Shown here: one piece after another, positions 41,215 to 48,974 of the stretch
Layout: every line of letters starts with the position of its first letter
Numbering within the stretch: position 1 is the first letter of the stretch
From: Microbacterium halotolerans
Lineage (GTDB): Bacteria > Actinomycetota > Actinomycetes > Actinomycetales > Microbacteriaceae
DNA length: 64,000 nt
Assembly: GCF_003569805.1 (NCBI RefSeq)
Contig: NZ_KZ984051.1
Location: 621,779-685,778 of the forward strand
Direction: 5' to 3'
Made by a program: the position numbers and the translations under genes
Notes under the pieces: generated by a model
What the model was told of the DNA's origin: nothing
The model's database searches: none
The model's input: the letters and a program-made list of their open reading frames with translations, nothing else

Positions 41215-42642
41215 ATGCTCAACATGGCCGCCGGTATCGCACGCCTCGGTGACCTCGCCGCATCCGGAGTCGTCGCCCAGCTCGCCCGCGCGTTCGCCGA
41301 GGCCGGCTTCGACCTCGCGATCGTCGGCGGCCCGGTGCGCGATGCACTGCTGGGGCGCGAGACGCACGACCTCGACTTCACCACCGACGCCAGGCCCGAC
41401 GACATCCTGTGCGTCGTGAAGCCGATCGCGAGCGCGCACTGGGACATCGGGCGCGAGTTCGGCACGATCGGTGCGCGGATCCGAGGCGAGCAGGTCGAGA
41501 TCACCACGTATCGCGCCGACAGCTACGACGGCGAGACCCGCAGACCGTCCGTGGAGTTCGGCGACACGCTCGAGGCCGATCTGATTCGCCGCGACTTCAC
41601 GGTCAACGCCATGGCGCTCCGAGTTCCCGAGACGACCCTCGTCGATCCGACCGGCGGCGTCGAGGACATGATCGCCGGCGTCCTGCGCACGCCGATCGAT
41701 CCGGATGTCAGCTTCGGCGATGACCCGCTGCGCATGCTCCGCGCCGCACGCTTCGCCTCGCAGCTGGGCTTCGAACTCGCCGAGCCGACCCGTGAGGCCA
41801 TGGCGCGCCTGCGCGAGAGCCTGAACATCGTGAGCCCCGAGCGGATCCAGGGCGAACTCATCCGGCTGCTCGGCACGCCCGACCCCACCACCGGCATCCG
41901 GGAACTGGTCGACTCCGGCCTGATGGACGAGTTCCTGCCCGAGATCTCCGGCCTCCGCCTCGAGGTCGACGAACACCACCACCACAAGGACGTCTACGAG
42001 CACTCCCTCACCGTGCTGCTGCAGGCGATCGAGCTCGAGCGGGCCCGCACGCCCGACGCAGAGCCTGACATCGTGCTGCGCCTCGCCGCGCTGCTGCACG
42101 ACATCGGCAAGCCGCGCACGCGCAGGCTCGAGCCGGGCGGCGCCGTCACCTTCCACCATCACGACGTGGTCGGCGCCCGGATGGCCCGCAAGCGGCTGCA
42201 GGCGCTGCGGTTCAGCTCCGAGACGATCACGGGCGTGACGAAGCTGGTCGAACTGCACCTGCGGTTCTTCGGGTACTCCGAGGGCGCGTGGAGCGACTCC
42301 GCGGTGCGTCGCTACGTGCGCGATGCGGGCGACCAGCTCGAGCGCCTGCACATCATCACGCGCGCCGACGTCACGACGCGGAACAAGCGGAAGGCCGCGC
42401 GCCTGCGCGCCGCATACGACGACATCGAGGATCGCATCAGTGTGCTGCGCGAGCAGGAGGAGATCGACGCCATCCGGCCGGAGATCGACGGGAACCGCAT
42501 CCAGGAGGTGCTTGCCATCGCGCCGGGCCCTGCGGTCGGCAAGGCGTACAAGTTCCTGCTCGACCTGCGCCTCGACGAGGGCGCTCTCGGCGAGGAGGAG
42601 GCCGAGCACCGGCTGCGGCAGTGGTGGGCCGAGCAGGAGTGA
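41215..42642 (+). CDS. CCA tRNA nucleotidyltransferase
   Basis: A 475-aa class II poly(A)-polymerase-family enzyme that adds or repairs the 3' CCA of tRNAs; both tRNA genes in this window lack encoded CCA. The nucleotidyltransferase motif is IVGGPVRDALLGRETHDLDFTT (DxD), followed by RRDFTVNAMA and an HD domain with LLHDIGKPRTR and the HHHH-rich stretch. Its divergent placement near the murJ genes is conserved in actinobacteria. ATG 41215 is chosen; ATG 41224 is also possible. Confidence 0.95.
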   Translation: MLNMAAGIARLGDLAASGVVAQLARAFAEAGFDLAIVGGPVRDALLGRETHDLDFTTDARPDDILCVVKPIASAHWDIGREFGTIGARIRGEQVEITTYRADSYDGETRRPSVEFGDTLEADLIRRDFTVNAMALRVPETTLVDPTGGVEDMIAGVLRTPIDPDVSFGDDPLRMLRAARFASQLGFELAEPTREAMARLRESLNIVSPERIQGELIRLLGTPDPTTGIRELVDSGLMDEFLPEISGLRLEVDEHHHHKDVYEHSLTVLLQAIELERARTPDAEPDIVLRLAALLHDIGKPRTRRLEPGGAVTFHHHDVVGARMARKRLQALRFSSETITGVTKLVELHLRFFGYSEGAWSDSAVRRYVRDAGDQLERLHIITRADVTTRNKRKAARLRAAYDDIEDRISVLREQEEIDAIRPEIDGNRIQEVLAIAPGPAVGKAYKFLLDLRLDEGALGEEEAEHRLRQWWAEQE

Positions 42643-42737
42643 CGGCCCCATCCGGACATCCGGGCTCGGTTTCTCTGGCTAACCCCCGTTTTCCCGCCAA
42701 ATGCTCCGGTGTTGGTGGATATCTCAGATCGCGCCGG

Positions 42738-42743
42738 TAGCGT
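42738..42743 (+). promoter_or_regulatory. -10 element upstream of a glycosyltransferase
   Basis: TAGCGT lies 8 nt before GTG 42752 in a CGGTAGCGTCGA context that recurs at 47.05 kb upstream of the second glycosyltransferase. No ribosome-binding site is visible, so this transcript is probably leaderless. Confidence 0.5.
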
Positions 42744-42751
42744 CGACTCTC

Positions 42752-43924
42752 GTGCATACCCACACGCCGAACCGGCCGTTGAAGATCCTCATCGGCTGCG
42801 ACACGTTCACGCCGGACATCAACGGCGCGGCGCGCTTCGCCGAGCGCCTCGCTGCCGGGCTCGTCGAGCGGGGCCATGAGGTGCACATCGTGGCCCCGAA
42901 CACCGAGTACCGCAAGAAGGCGCCGGCGATCGAGATCGTCGAGGGCCAGCCCATGACCGTGCATCGGCTGCCGTCGGTGAAGTGGCCCAAGCACGAGTGG
43001 CTGCGGTTCGTGTGGCCGTGGCGCTCGAAGCACTACGCGCGGAAGGTCATGGCCGAGGTGCAGCCGGATGTCGTGCACATCCAGTCGCACATCGTGATCG
43101 GACGGGGCCTGTCGCGCATCGCGCGCGGGAGGGGAATCCCGATCGTGGCGACCAACCACGTGATGCCGGAGAACATCGTCGACTTCACGATGCTGCCCAA
43201 GTCGATGAACAGTCTCGCGGTGAGGCTCGCCTGGGCCGACGCGAAGCGCACGTTCGCGCTCACCAGCGCCGTCACCACGCCGACCCGCAGGGCAGCGGAC
43301 TTCCTCGAGCAGACGATCGACATCGCCGGCGTCGTCCCGATCAGCTGTGGAATCGACAAGGCGAGCTATACGCCGGATCTCTCGCCCCGCACCGACAATC
43401 GGATCGTGTTCGTCGGGCGCATCACGGCGGAGAAGCAGATCGATGTGATCGTGCGGGCGCTGGCGAAGCTCGACCCGGCGCTGAACGCCGTCCTGGACCT
43501 CGTCGGCGACGGCGATCAGCGACCCGCGCTGGAGCGGCTCGCGGACGAGCTCGGTGTGCGCGAGCGGATCACGTTCCACGGTCGCACGAGTGACGAGGAC
43601 CTTCGTGCCGCACTCACCCGCGCGAGCGTCTTCGCGATCGCGTCGATCGCAGAGCTGCAGTCGATCGCGACGATGGAGGCGATGGCGTCGGGGCTCCCGG
43701 TCGTCGCGGCTGACGCGGTCGCGCTGCCGCATCTGGTGCATCACGGCGAGAACGGCTACCTCTTCACGCCGGGGGATGCGGATGAACTGGCGGCGCGCCT
43801 GACCGACGTGCTCGCCCAGACACCGGATGAGCGGCGCGCGATGCAGCAGGAATCGCTCGACATGGTCGAGCCGCACGACATCCGACGCACACTCGATACG
43901 TTCGAGAGTCTGTACCGGGGCTGA
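42752..43924 (+). CDS. GT4-family glycosyltransferase
   Basis: A 390-aa GT-B fold glycosyltransferase. The N-terminal domain begins KILIGCDTFTPDINGAARFA (glycine loop), and the C-terminal domain contains VFVGRITAEKQIDVI and the donor-site EX7E motif ELQSIATMEAMASGLPVV. Sequence type resembles phosphatidylinositol or diacylglycerol mannosyl/glycosyltransferases of actinobacteria. GTG 42752 is preferred since the family core starts soon after. It is followed by a palindromic element and a remnant of a related gene. Confidence 0.88.
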   Translation: MHTHTPNRPLKILIGCDTFTPDINGAARFAERLAAGLVERGHEVHIVAPNTEYRKKAPAIEIVEGQPMTVHRLPSVKWPKHEWLRFVWPWRSKHYARKVMAEVQPDVVHIQSHIVIGRGLSRIARGRGIPIVATNHVMPENIVDFTMLPKSMNSLAVRLAWADAKRTFALTSAVTTPTRRAADFLEQTIDIAGVVPISCGIDKASYTPDLSPRTDNRIVFVGRITAEKQIDVIVRALAKLDPALNAVLDLVGDGDQRPALERLADELGVRERITFHGRTSDEDLRAALTRASVFAIASIAELQSIATMEAMASGLPVVAADAVALPHLVHHGENGYLFTPGDADELAARLTDVLAQTPDERRAMQQESLDMVEPHDIRRTLDTFESLYRG

Positions 43925-43957
43925 CCCGGCACAGCCGCGGTTCGCGAACGCCCCGCA

Positions 43958-44021
43958 GTATCTCTTCATTTCTGGCACATCTCCGGGTGGGCACACCACC
44001 GGAGATGTGCCAGAAATGAAG
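43958..44021. repeat. Palindromic repeat element, copy 1
   Basis: Two perfect 23-bp arms (43964-43986, beginning CTTCATTTCTGG, and 43999-44021) with a short GC-rich centre form a long hairpin. The unit, with a preceding GTATCT, recurs with one central difference at 46.96 kb. It lies 40 bp after a glycosyltransferase stop codon. It could serve as a terminator or be a small mobile (REP/MITE-like) element. Confidence 0.85.
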
Positions 44022-44091
44022 ACTTGTCGGCGGGCACAGCTCGGGGCGGTGGCGTCGGATCGGTTCCGGACGGCGGGCGCCGCCCCGCAGA

Positions 44092-44175
44092 TTCGTCGTC
44101 GCGTCGATCGCGACGATGGAGGTGATGGCCTCCGACCTGCCGACCGTGGCGCTCGTCGTGACCGATAAGGTGTGA
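44092..44175 (+). pseudogene. Remnant of a GT4 glycosyltransferase
   Basis: The frame ending in TGA at 44173-44175 encodes VASIATMEVMASDLPTVA, nearly the same as the EX7E region IASIAELQSIATMEAMASG of the adjacent glycosyltransferase, and the DNA matches closely over about 45 bp. Nothing before or after resembles the rest of the protein. It appears to be a leftover of a partial duplication or of a lost paralogue. Confidence 0.65.
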
Positions 44176-44204
44176 TGACACGGCGCCGAGAGCGGGGGTG
44201 CGGC

Positions 44205-44894
44205 ATGGCTGGTGGCGACATCTCACGTCGTGCTCTTCGCGATGAGGTCTACGACCGGATTCTGCAGATGCTCCTCGTCGGCGAGCTGTTCGCGGGCGAG
44301 CGCGTGTCGATCGACACGATGGCGCGCGAGCTCAAGGTATCGCCGACGCCCGTCAGGGAGGCCCTGGTGCACCTCGAGCGCACGGGGCTCGTCACGCGCG
44401 AGGCGCTCAAGGGCTACCGCGTCGCCTCGCCGCTGGACGCCGTGCAGCTCGGCGAGCTGTTCGACGCGCGCCTCGCGCTCGAGGTCGCCGCGGCGCGCCT
44501 CGCGGCGCAGCACGGCGGAGACCGGCTGGTGGCCGACCTTGCGGCCGCGCAGGCGGAGCACACCAGGGTGACCGAATCGGTGCTGTCGGCGCACCGCGAG
44601 CGGCGCGGGGTTCCGCTGAACCTCACCCAGCGGTACTTCGATGCCGATCATGCCGTGCACCGAGTGTTCTTCGAGCATGCGGACAACCGCTACCTCACTG
44701 GGATGTACGAGGATCTCGGCGCGCTCACGCACCGGATGCGCCAGGCCGCACTGCGCGGACCGGAGGATGTGCGCGAGGCGGTCGACGAGCACGAGGCGAT
44801 CGTGGCTGCGTTCGCGGACGGAGCCGAGGCGGGCATCGCGGCGCTCATAGTCCACATCGAGAACGTGCGAGGGCGTTCGCTGAGCGACAGCTGA
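44205..44894 (+). CDS. GntR family regulator (FCD/FadR-type)
   Basis: A 229-aa GntR regulator. The winged HTH is at about residues 8-70 (VYDRILQMLLVGELFAGERV... SPTPVREALVHLERTGLV), and the FCD effector domain covers about 80-225, with His/Asp residues (DADHAVHRVFF, HTHRMRQ-type) typical of metal-assisted ligand binding. ATG 44205 is preferred over GTG 44172/ATG 44175 because it follows GGGGG and fits the family N terminus. A palindrome 67 bp downstream of the stop, before the next gene, is its probable operator. Confidence 0.88.
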   Translation: MAGGDISRRALRDEVYDRILQMLLVGELFAGERVSIDTMARELKVSPTPVREALVHLERTGLVTREALKGYRVASPLDAVQLGELFDARLALEVAAARLAAQHGGDRLVADLAAAQAEHTRVTESVLSAHRERRGVPLNLTQRYFDADHAVHRVFFEHADNRYLTGMYEDLGALTHRMRQAALRGPEDVREAVDEHEAIVAAFADGAEAGIAALIVHIENVRGRSLSDS

Positions 44895-44960
44895 CGCTGT
44901 GCCGTGCGGCCGGCTGTCCGTCATCGGGCCTCTGTGACTCGTGAGGCATCGATTTTCATG

Positions 44961-44974
44961 TATCCTATAGGATA
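44961..44974. promoter_or_regulatory. GntR-type operator before the isomerase gene
   Basis: TATCCTATAGGATA is a perfect 14-bp palindrome 36 bp upstream of ATG 45011. AT-rich dyads of this kind (ATCCTATAGGAT core) are typical for FCD-type GntR regulators such as the one encoded just upstream. It overlaps the likely promoter, so repression of the isomerase/dehydrogenase pair is expected. Confidence 0.7.
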
Positions 44975-45010
44975 TTGTTCGCGGATCCACCGATGCGCAC
45001 TGGAGCTGCC

Positions 45011-45946
45011 ATGACGAAGACGTCTCCCTACACTGCCGAGACCTGGCCGATCGCCGCGTGTCTGCACGGCTTCCCCACTGTCGACCCCGACGGCACCGCG
45101 CTGCACGACGCGGCGCCCGAGGTGTGGGACGACGTCTTCGGGCAGATCGAGGACGTCGACTTCTCGCTCGTCGAACTGGCCGACAGTCACATCCGGCCCG
45201 CCGACCTCGAGCCTTCGCGCCGCGACGAGCTCTTGTCCATCGTCGCCTCACACGGCATCCGAATCCCGAGCGTGCACCTTCAGCGTCAGAGCGTGATCAT
45301 GCCGGGCCACGAGGAGCGCAACCTCGAGTATGCGCACCGCACGATCGACGCGGCCGCCGAGTGCGGCATGGAGGTGTTCTCGACCGGCCTTCACCAGCCG
45401 TTCAACGAGGTGCAGCGCAGGGCGCTGTGGTTCTGGACGGCGCAGGGGCCCAAGGACCCGGACGACCCCGAGGTATGGGCGAAGGCCGTCACCCGGCTGC
45501 GCGAGCTCGGTCGGCACGCGGCAGAGGTCGGCCTCAGGATGTCCCTCGAGATGTACGAGGACACCTACGTCGGTTCGGCCGACAGCGCGGTCCGCCTCGT
45601 CGAGGAGATCGGCCTCGACAACGTCGGCATCAACCCCGACATCGGCAACCTCATCCGGCTCCACCGTCCGGTCGAGGACTGGCGCGAAGCGTTCGCGAAG
45701 ACGTTGCCCTACACGAACTACTGGCATGTGAAGAACTACGCCCGCGACGAGGCTGGCGACGGATCCTGGTACACCTCGGTGCCCACCACGATGGAGGCCG
45801 GTCTGATCAACTACCGTCAGGTGGTCCGCGATGCGGTGGCCGGCGGCTTCGACGGCATCTTTCTGATGGAGCAGTACGGCGGCGACAGCCTCGGCGTCTG
45901 CGCGACCAACCAGAAATACCTCCGCAGCCTCCTCCCCAAGGAATGA
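45011..45946 (+). CDS. Sugar phosphate isomerase/epimerase family protein (TIM barrel)
   Basis: A 311-aa AP-endonuclease-2/xylose-isomerase-like TIM-barrel protein. Likely metal ligands are the Glu in SLEMYEDTYVG, the Asp in GINPDIGN, His in NYWHVKNY and the Glu in GIFLMEQYGG, the usual set for this superfamily. The reaction is not determined by sequence; isomerisation, epimerisation or dehydration of a sugar or sugar acid is likely. It is followed 11 bp later by a dehydrogenase gene, so the two form an operon behind the GntR operator. Confidence 0.85.
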   Translation: MTKTSPYTAETWPIAACLHGFPTVDPDGTALHDAAPEVWDDVFGQIEDVDFSLVELADSHIRPADLEPSRRDELLSIVASHGIRIPSVHLQRQSVIMPGHEERNLEYAHRTIDAAAECGMEVFSTGLHQPFNEVQRRALWFWTAQGPKDPDDPEVWAKAVTRLRELGRHAAEVGLRMSLEMYEDTYVGSADSAVRLVEEIGLDNVGINPDIGNLIRLHRPVEDWREAFAKTLPYTNYWHVKNYARDEAGDGSWYTSVPTTMEAGLINYRQVVRDAVAGGFDGIFLMEQYGGDSLGVCATNQKYLRSLLPKE

Positions 45947-45957
45947 AAGGCGAGACA

Positions 45958-46917
45958 ATGACTGTTTACAAGATCGCCGTCGTCGGCTCCGGCTACATGG
46001 GAGGCGGCATCGCACAGGTGCTCGCCCTGGCCGGTCACACCGTGCAGATCGCCGATGTCTCGGCGGAGATCGCCGCGTCGAACCTCGACCGCCTCCTGAC
46101 CGAGGCCGGCCAGTTCGTCGCGGACGGGCTGTTCCCGGACGACGCGGTCACGCGGATCCGGGAGAACGTCACGGCCGCCGAGACCATCGAGGACGCAGTG
46201 AAGGACGCGGACGTCATCGAGGAGGCCGTGCCGGAGAAGATCGAGATCAAGCACGCCACGCTCGCGCGCATCTCGGCCGCCGCCGGTCCCGACGCGATCA
46301 TCGGCTCGAACACGTCGACGATCCTCATCGGCGAGCTCGCCGAGGCCGTCGCGAATCCGGAGCGCTTCATCGGCGTGCACTTCTCGAACCCTGCCCCCTT
46401 CATCCCCGGTGTGGAGCTGATCACGCACGACGGCACATCCGAGGAGATCATTCCGGTGGTCGAGGAGATCGTGCGTTCGACCGGCAAGCTCACCGCTCGT
46501 GTCGGCGACGCCGTGGGGTTCGCGCTCAACCGGCTGCAGTACGCGCTGTTCCACGAGGCGTCGCAGATCGTCGAGGAGGGCATCGCGACGGCCTCCGACA
46601 TCGACACGATCGTGCGCACGACCTTCGGTTTCCGGTTGCCGTTCTTCGGCCCGTTCGCGATCGCCGACATGGCGGGGCTCGATGTGTACGCGGCCTGCTA
46701 CGCCTCGCTGCAGACCCGTTGGCCCGAGCGCTTCGCGACGCCGGGCTCGCTGAAGGAGCTCGTCGACGCGGGCAAGTTCGGCACCAAGTCGGGCGCCGGC
46801 TACCTCGACGTCCCCGCCGAGCGCACACCCGAGCTGATCGCCTACCGCAACAGGGCCTACGTCGCGATGCAGAAGCTGATCGACGAGCTCGGCCCCGCCC
46901 CCATCCAGGGCGACTGA
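45958..46917 (+). CDS. 3-hydroxyacyl-CoA dehydrogenase family NAD(P)-dependent dehydrogenase
   Basis: A 319-aa protein with an N-terminal Rossmann motif VVGSGYMGGGIAQVLALAGH and a C-terminal 3HCDH helical domain. The catalytic SNTSTI segment (IIGSNTSTILIGELA), His in GVHFSNPAPF and Glu/Asn in GFALNRLQYALFHEA are present. Members include 3-hydroxybutyryl-CoA dehydrogenases and L-gulonate 3-dehydrogenases. The partner isomerase makes a sugar-acid substrate as likely as an acyl-CoA. ATG 45958 is preceded by AAAGG. Confidence 0.88.
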   Translation: MTVYKIAVVGSGYMGGGIAQVLALAGHTVQIADVSAEIAASNLDRLLTEAGQFVADGLFPDDAVTRIRENVTAAETIEDAVKDADVIEEAVPEKIEIKHATLARISAAAGPDAIIGSNTSTILIGELAEAVANPERFIGVHFSNPAPFIPGVELITHDGTSEEIIPVVEEIVRSTGKLTARVGDAVGFALNRLQYALFHEASQIVEEGIATASDIDTIVRTTFGFRLPFFGPFAIADMAGLDVYAACYASLQTRWPERFATPGSLKELVDAGKFGTKSGAGYLDVPAERTPELIAYRNRAYVAMQKLIDELGPAPIQGD

Positions 46918-46954
46918 GCGTCCCGGCGACATCCCCCGCGTCCCCGTCCCCGCG

Positions 46955-47018
46955 GTATCTCTTCATTTCTGGCACATCTCCGGGTGGGCGCACCACCGGA
47001 GATGTGCCAGAAATGAAG
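46955..47018. repeat. Palindromic repeat element, copy 2
   Basis: Second copy of the unit at 43.96 kb: arms 46961-46983 and 46996-47018, identical to copy 1, with one base different in the centre (GGGCGCACC here, GGGCACACC in copy 1). It lies 37 bp after the dehydrogenase stop. The preceding GTATCT is conserved as well, while outside sequences are unrelated. Confidence 0.88.
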
Positions 47019-47076
47019 GGTTGCGAGCCGTCATAGGTCGGCGCGGTAGCGTCGAGCGGGGAGAGCGGAGGCCGGC

Positions 47077-48291
47077 ATGCACATCGTGATGTTCGCTGAT
47101 CAGCACGTCGAGACGCTGGGCGGGGCGCAGGTGTCGACGCGCCTGCAGCGCCTCTACCTGGAGCGCGCGGGTCACACCGTGACCGTCGTCGCGCCGCGTA
47201 GGTACGGCCCGCGTGCGCGCGTGAACGGCGGCGACACCGCGTACATCGACTTGCCGTCGATCCCGATGACGCCGGATCGCGAGTACTCATTGATCTGGCC
47301 GGGATCCGGTGCCGACCGGGTCCTCGATCGGCGCATGTGCGATCGCCCAGCGGCAGACATCGTGCACGTGCAGGCCGACTTCTGGGGTGCGTTCCTCGGA
47401 TACCGTTTCGCGCACCGCCACGGTCTGCCCGTCGTGCACACGATGCACAACAGGGTCGAGACCGGTATCAGGGCGACTGCGCCGTTCCCCGGTCTGGTGA
47501 TGCGGGCTCTGAACGCCTGGCGCCGGATGTCCGTGGCGGGCTCGCGGCGCGGAAGAGACGGTTGGGACTACCTGCGCGAACTGTCGCGCGGCGCCGCGGT
47601 GGTGACCGCGCCGTCGACGCACTTCGCCCGCAGATTGGAGCAGCACGGTGTGCTCCCGAGGGTCGAGGCGATGTGGAACGGCATGGACGACGAGGCATTG
47701 GAACGCGTCGTCGCAGCCGTACCGGCTGAGCGTGTGGACGGACCGCCGCGGTTCGTGTGGATCGGCCGGATGAGCCCGGAGAAGCGCCTGCTGCCTTTCC
47801 TCGACGCGGTCGCGCAGTCGGGCGTCGACATGCGGGTCGAGGTGATCGGCGGCGGCGCGCAGATGCGCCGGGCGCGCCGGATGGTCGCCGACCGAGGGAT
47901 CGACGCTCGAGTGACCTTCCTCGGCGGGCTGCCGTATGAGCTGACGCTGGAGCGGATCGCTCGCGCCGACGCGCTCGTGCAGACGTCGATCGGGTTCGAG
48001 ACGCAGGGGATGACACCGTTCGAGGCGGCGGCTCTCGGCACCCCCAGCGTGATGAGCGACCCCGACATCGCCGACGAGGTCGGCTCCGGCGTGTGGCAGG
48101 TCTCCCCAGGGCCGGACCCCGATCCATCCGTCGACGCGCTCGCGAGCGCCCTGCGCACCGCTGCTGAGGACATCCGGTCGGGCTCGGCGCCCGTGCCGAG
48201 CCCGGACATCCGGGAGCGCTTCCGCCAGTCGACTCGCACGGCGGAGATGATCGCGCTGTACGAGCGGGTGCTGGGTCGGACCAACCCGTAG
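47077..48291 (+). CDS. GT4-family glycosyltransferase
   Basis: A 404-aa GT-B glycosyltransferase. The N terminus has HIVMFADQHVETLGGAQVST (glycine-rich acceptor loop), the middle FVWIGRMSPEKRLLPFLDA, and the donor-binding EX7E motif is ETQGMTPFEAAALGTPSV. It has a basic region near residues 160-175 (RRMSVAGSRRGRDG). It follows palindrome copy 2, with GGAGGC before ATG 47077 and a TAGCGT -10 at 47048. The product is unknown; with the paralogue at 42.8 kb it may act in cell-wall or glycolipid assembly. Confidence 0.87.
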   Translation: MHIVMFADQHVETLGGAQVSTRLQRLYLERAGHTVTVVAPRRYGPRARVNGGDTAYIDLPSIPMTPDREYSLIWPGSGADRVLDRRMCDRPAADIVHVQADFWGAFLGYRFAHRHGLPVVHTMHNRVETGIRATAPFPGLVMRALNAWRRMSVAGSRRGRDGWDYLRELSRGAAVVTAPSTHFARRLEQHGVLPRVEAMWNGMDDEALERVVAAVPAERVDGPPRFVWIGRMSPEKRLLPFLDAVAQSGVDMRVEVIGGGAQMRRARRMVADRGIDARVTFLGGLPYELTLERIARADALVQTSIGFETQGMTPFEAAALGTPSVMSDPDIADEVGSGVWQVSPGPDPDPSVDALASALRTAAEDIRSGSAPVPSPDIRERFRQSTRTAEMIALYERVLGRTNP

Positions 48292-48393
48292 AACAGCGGC
48301 ATCAGGATGCTGCTGTCCGCGGTCAGTCGCAGCAGAACCTCGCGGTTGAGCGTGCACCGCTCTGCGCACTCAGCACCGTGCGCCGCTCTCGTG

Positions 48394-48846
48394 TCAGAGC
48401 AGCACACCGAACAGGGCCGGCATCAGCAGTGACCCGACGAGCACCGACAGCAGGACGAGCGCATTCGCGCCGAGGCCTGCACCCGCGAGGGCCTTCGATG
48501 GGCCGCGCAGAGCGATGCCTGCGAGCACGCCGCCGAGGAGCGAGAACAGCAGCGGCAGCCACACCGCCAGCGCCCCGAGAAGCGTCATTCTGGCCACGGC
48601 GTTGGGGTCTCCGCCTTGGGCGAGGACGTTGCCCAGGGTGATGAAGGGGCTGACCAGCACGGTCGATGCGGCCAGAACGATCGCTGTCCAGGCGAGCCCC
48701 TTGCCCCCGGATGACGGGCGAGCCTGCGGAGTCTGCATCGGATAACCGGAGGCCTGAAGCGGCGCGCTGTACTGCTGCGGATACGGCTGCTGCGGCTGGC
48801 CCTGGGGCGAGTGCGGCGGCTGGTTCGGCTGCTGCGGGGTCGTCAT
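48394..48846 (-). CDS. Proline/glutamine-rich small membrane protein
   Basis: A 150-aa protein. Residues 1-45 are rich in Pro, Gln and Tyr (PQQPNQPPHSPQGQPQQPYP) and lack a signal sequence, so this part is probably cytoplasmic. Three hydrophobic segments follow near 50-72, 87-110 and 122-148. The layout resembles DUF4190-type proteins, but I do not recognise a specific family. It converges with the glycosyltransferase gene and is divergent from the ArsA-like gene. Confidence 0.72.
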   Translation of the reverse strand: MTTPQQPNQPPHSPQGQPQQPYPQQYSAPLQASGYPMQTPQARPSSGGKGLAWTAIVLAASTVLVSPFITLGNVLAQGGDPNAVARMTLLGALAVWLPLLFSLLGGVLAGIALRGPSKALAGAGLGANALVLLSVLVGSLLMPALFGVLL

Positions 48847-48974
48847 GATGCCAACGGTAGCGGGCGCGGCGCGAGTTGTCTCGGGCGGGTGCGTGGGACG
48901 AAGGCTGCGGCAGGGCGGGCGGCCTCGTCATCGAACGTGGGTGTGAGGCGATTTCGCCGAGCACGCCGTATCTC

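Noticed and set aside
44092..44175. Reading the SIATMEVMAS frame as a small independent gene
   Set aside because: It lacks a start codon with a ribosome-binding site and only repeats one motif of the neighbouring glycosyltransferase; a remnant fits better.
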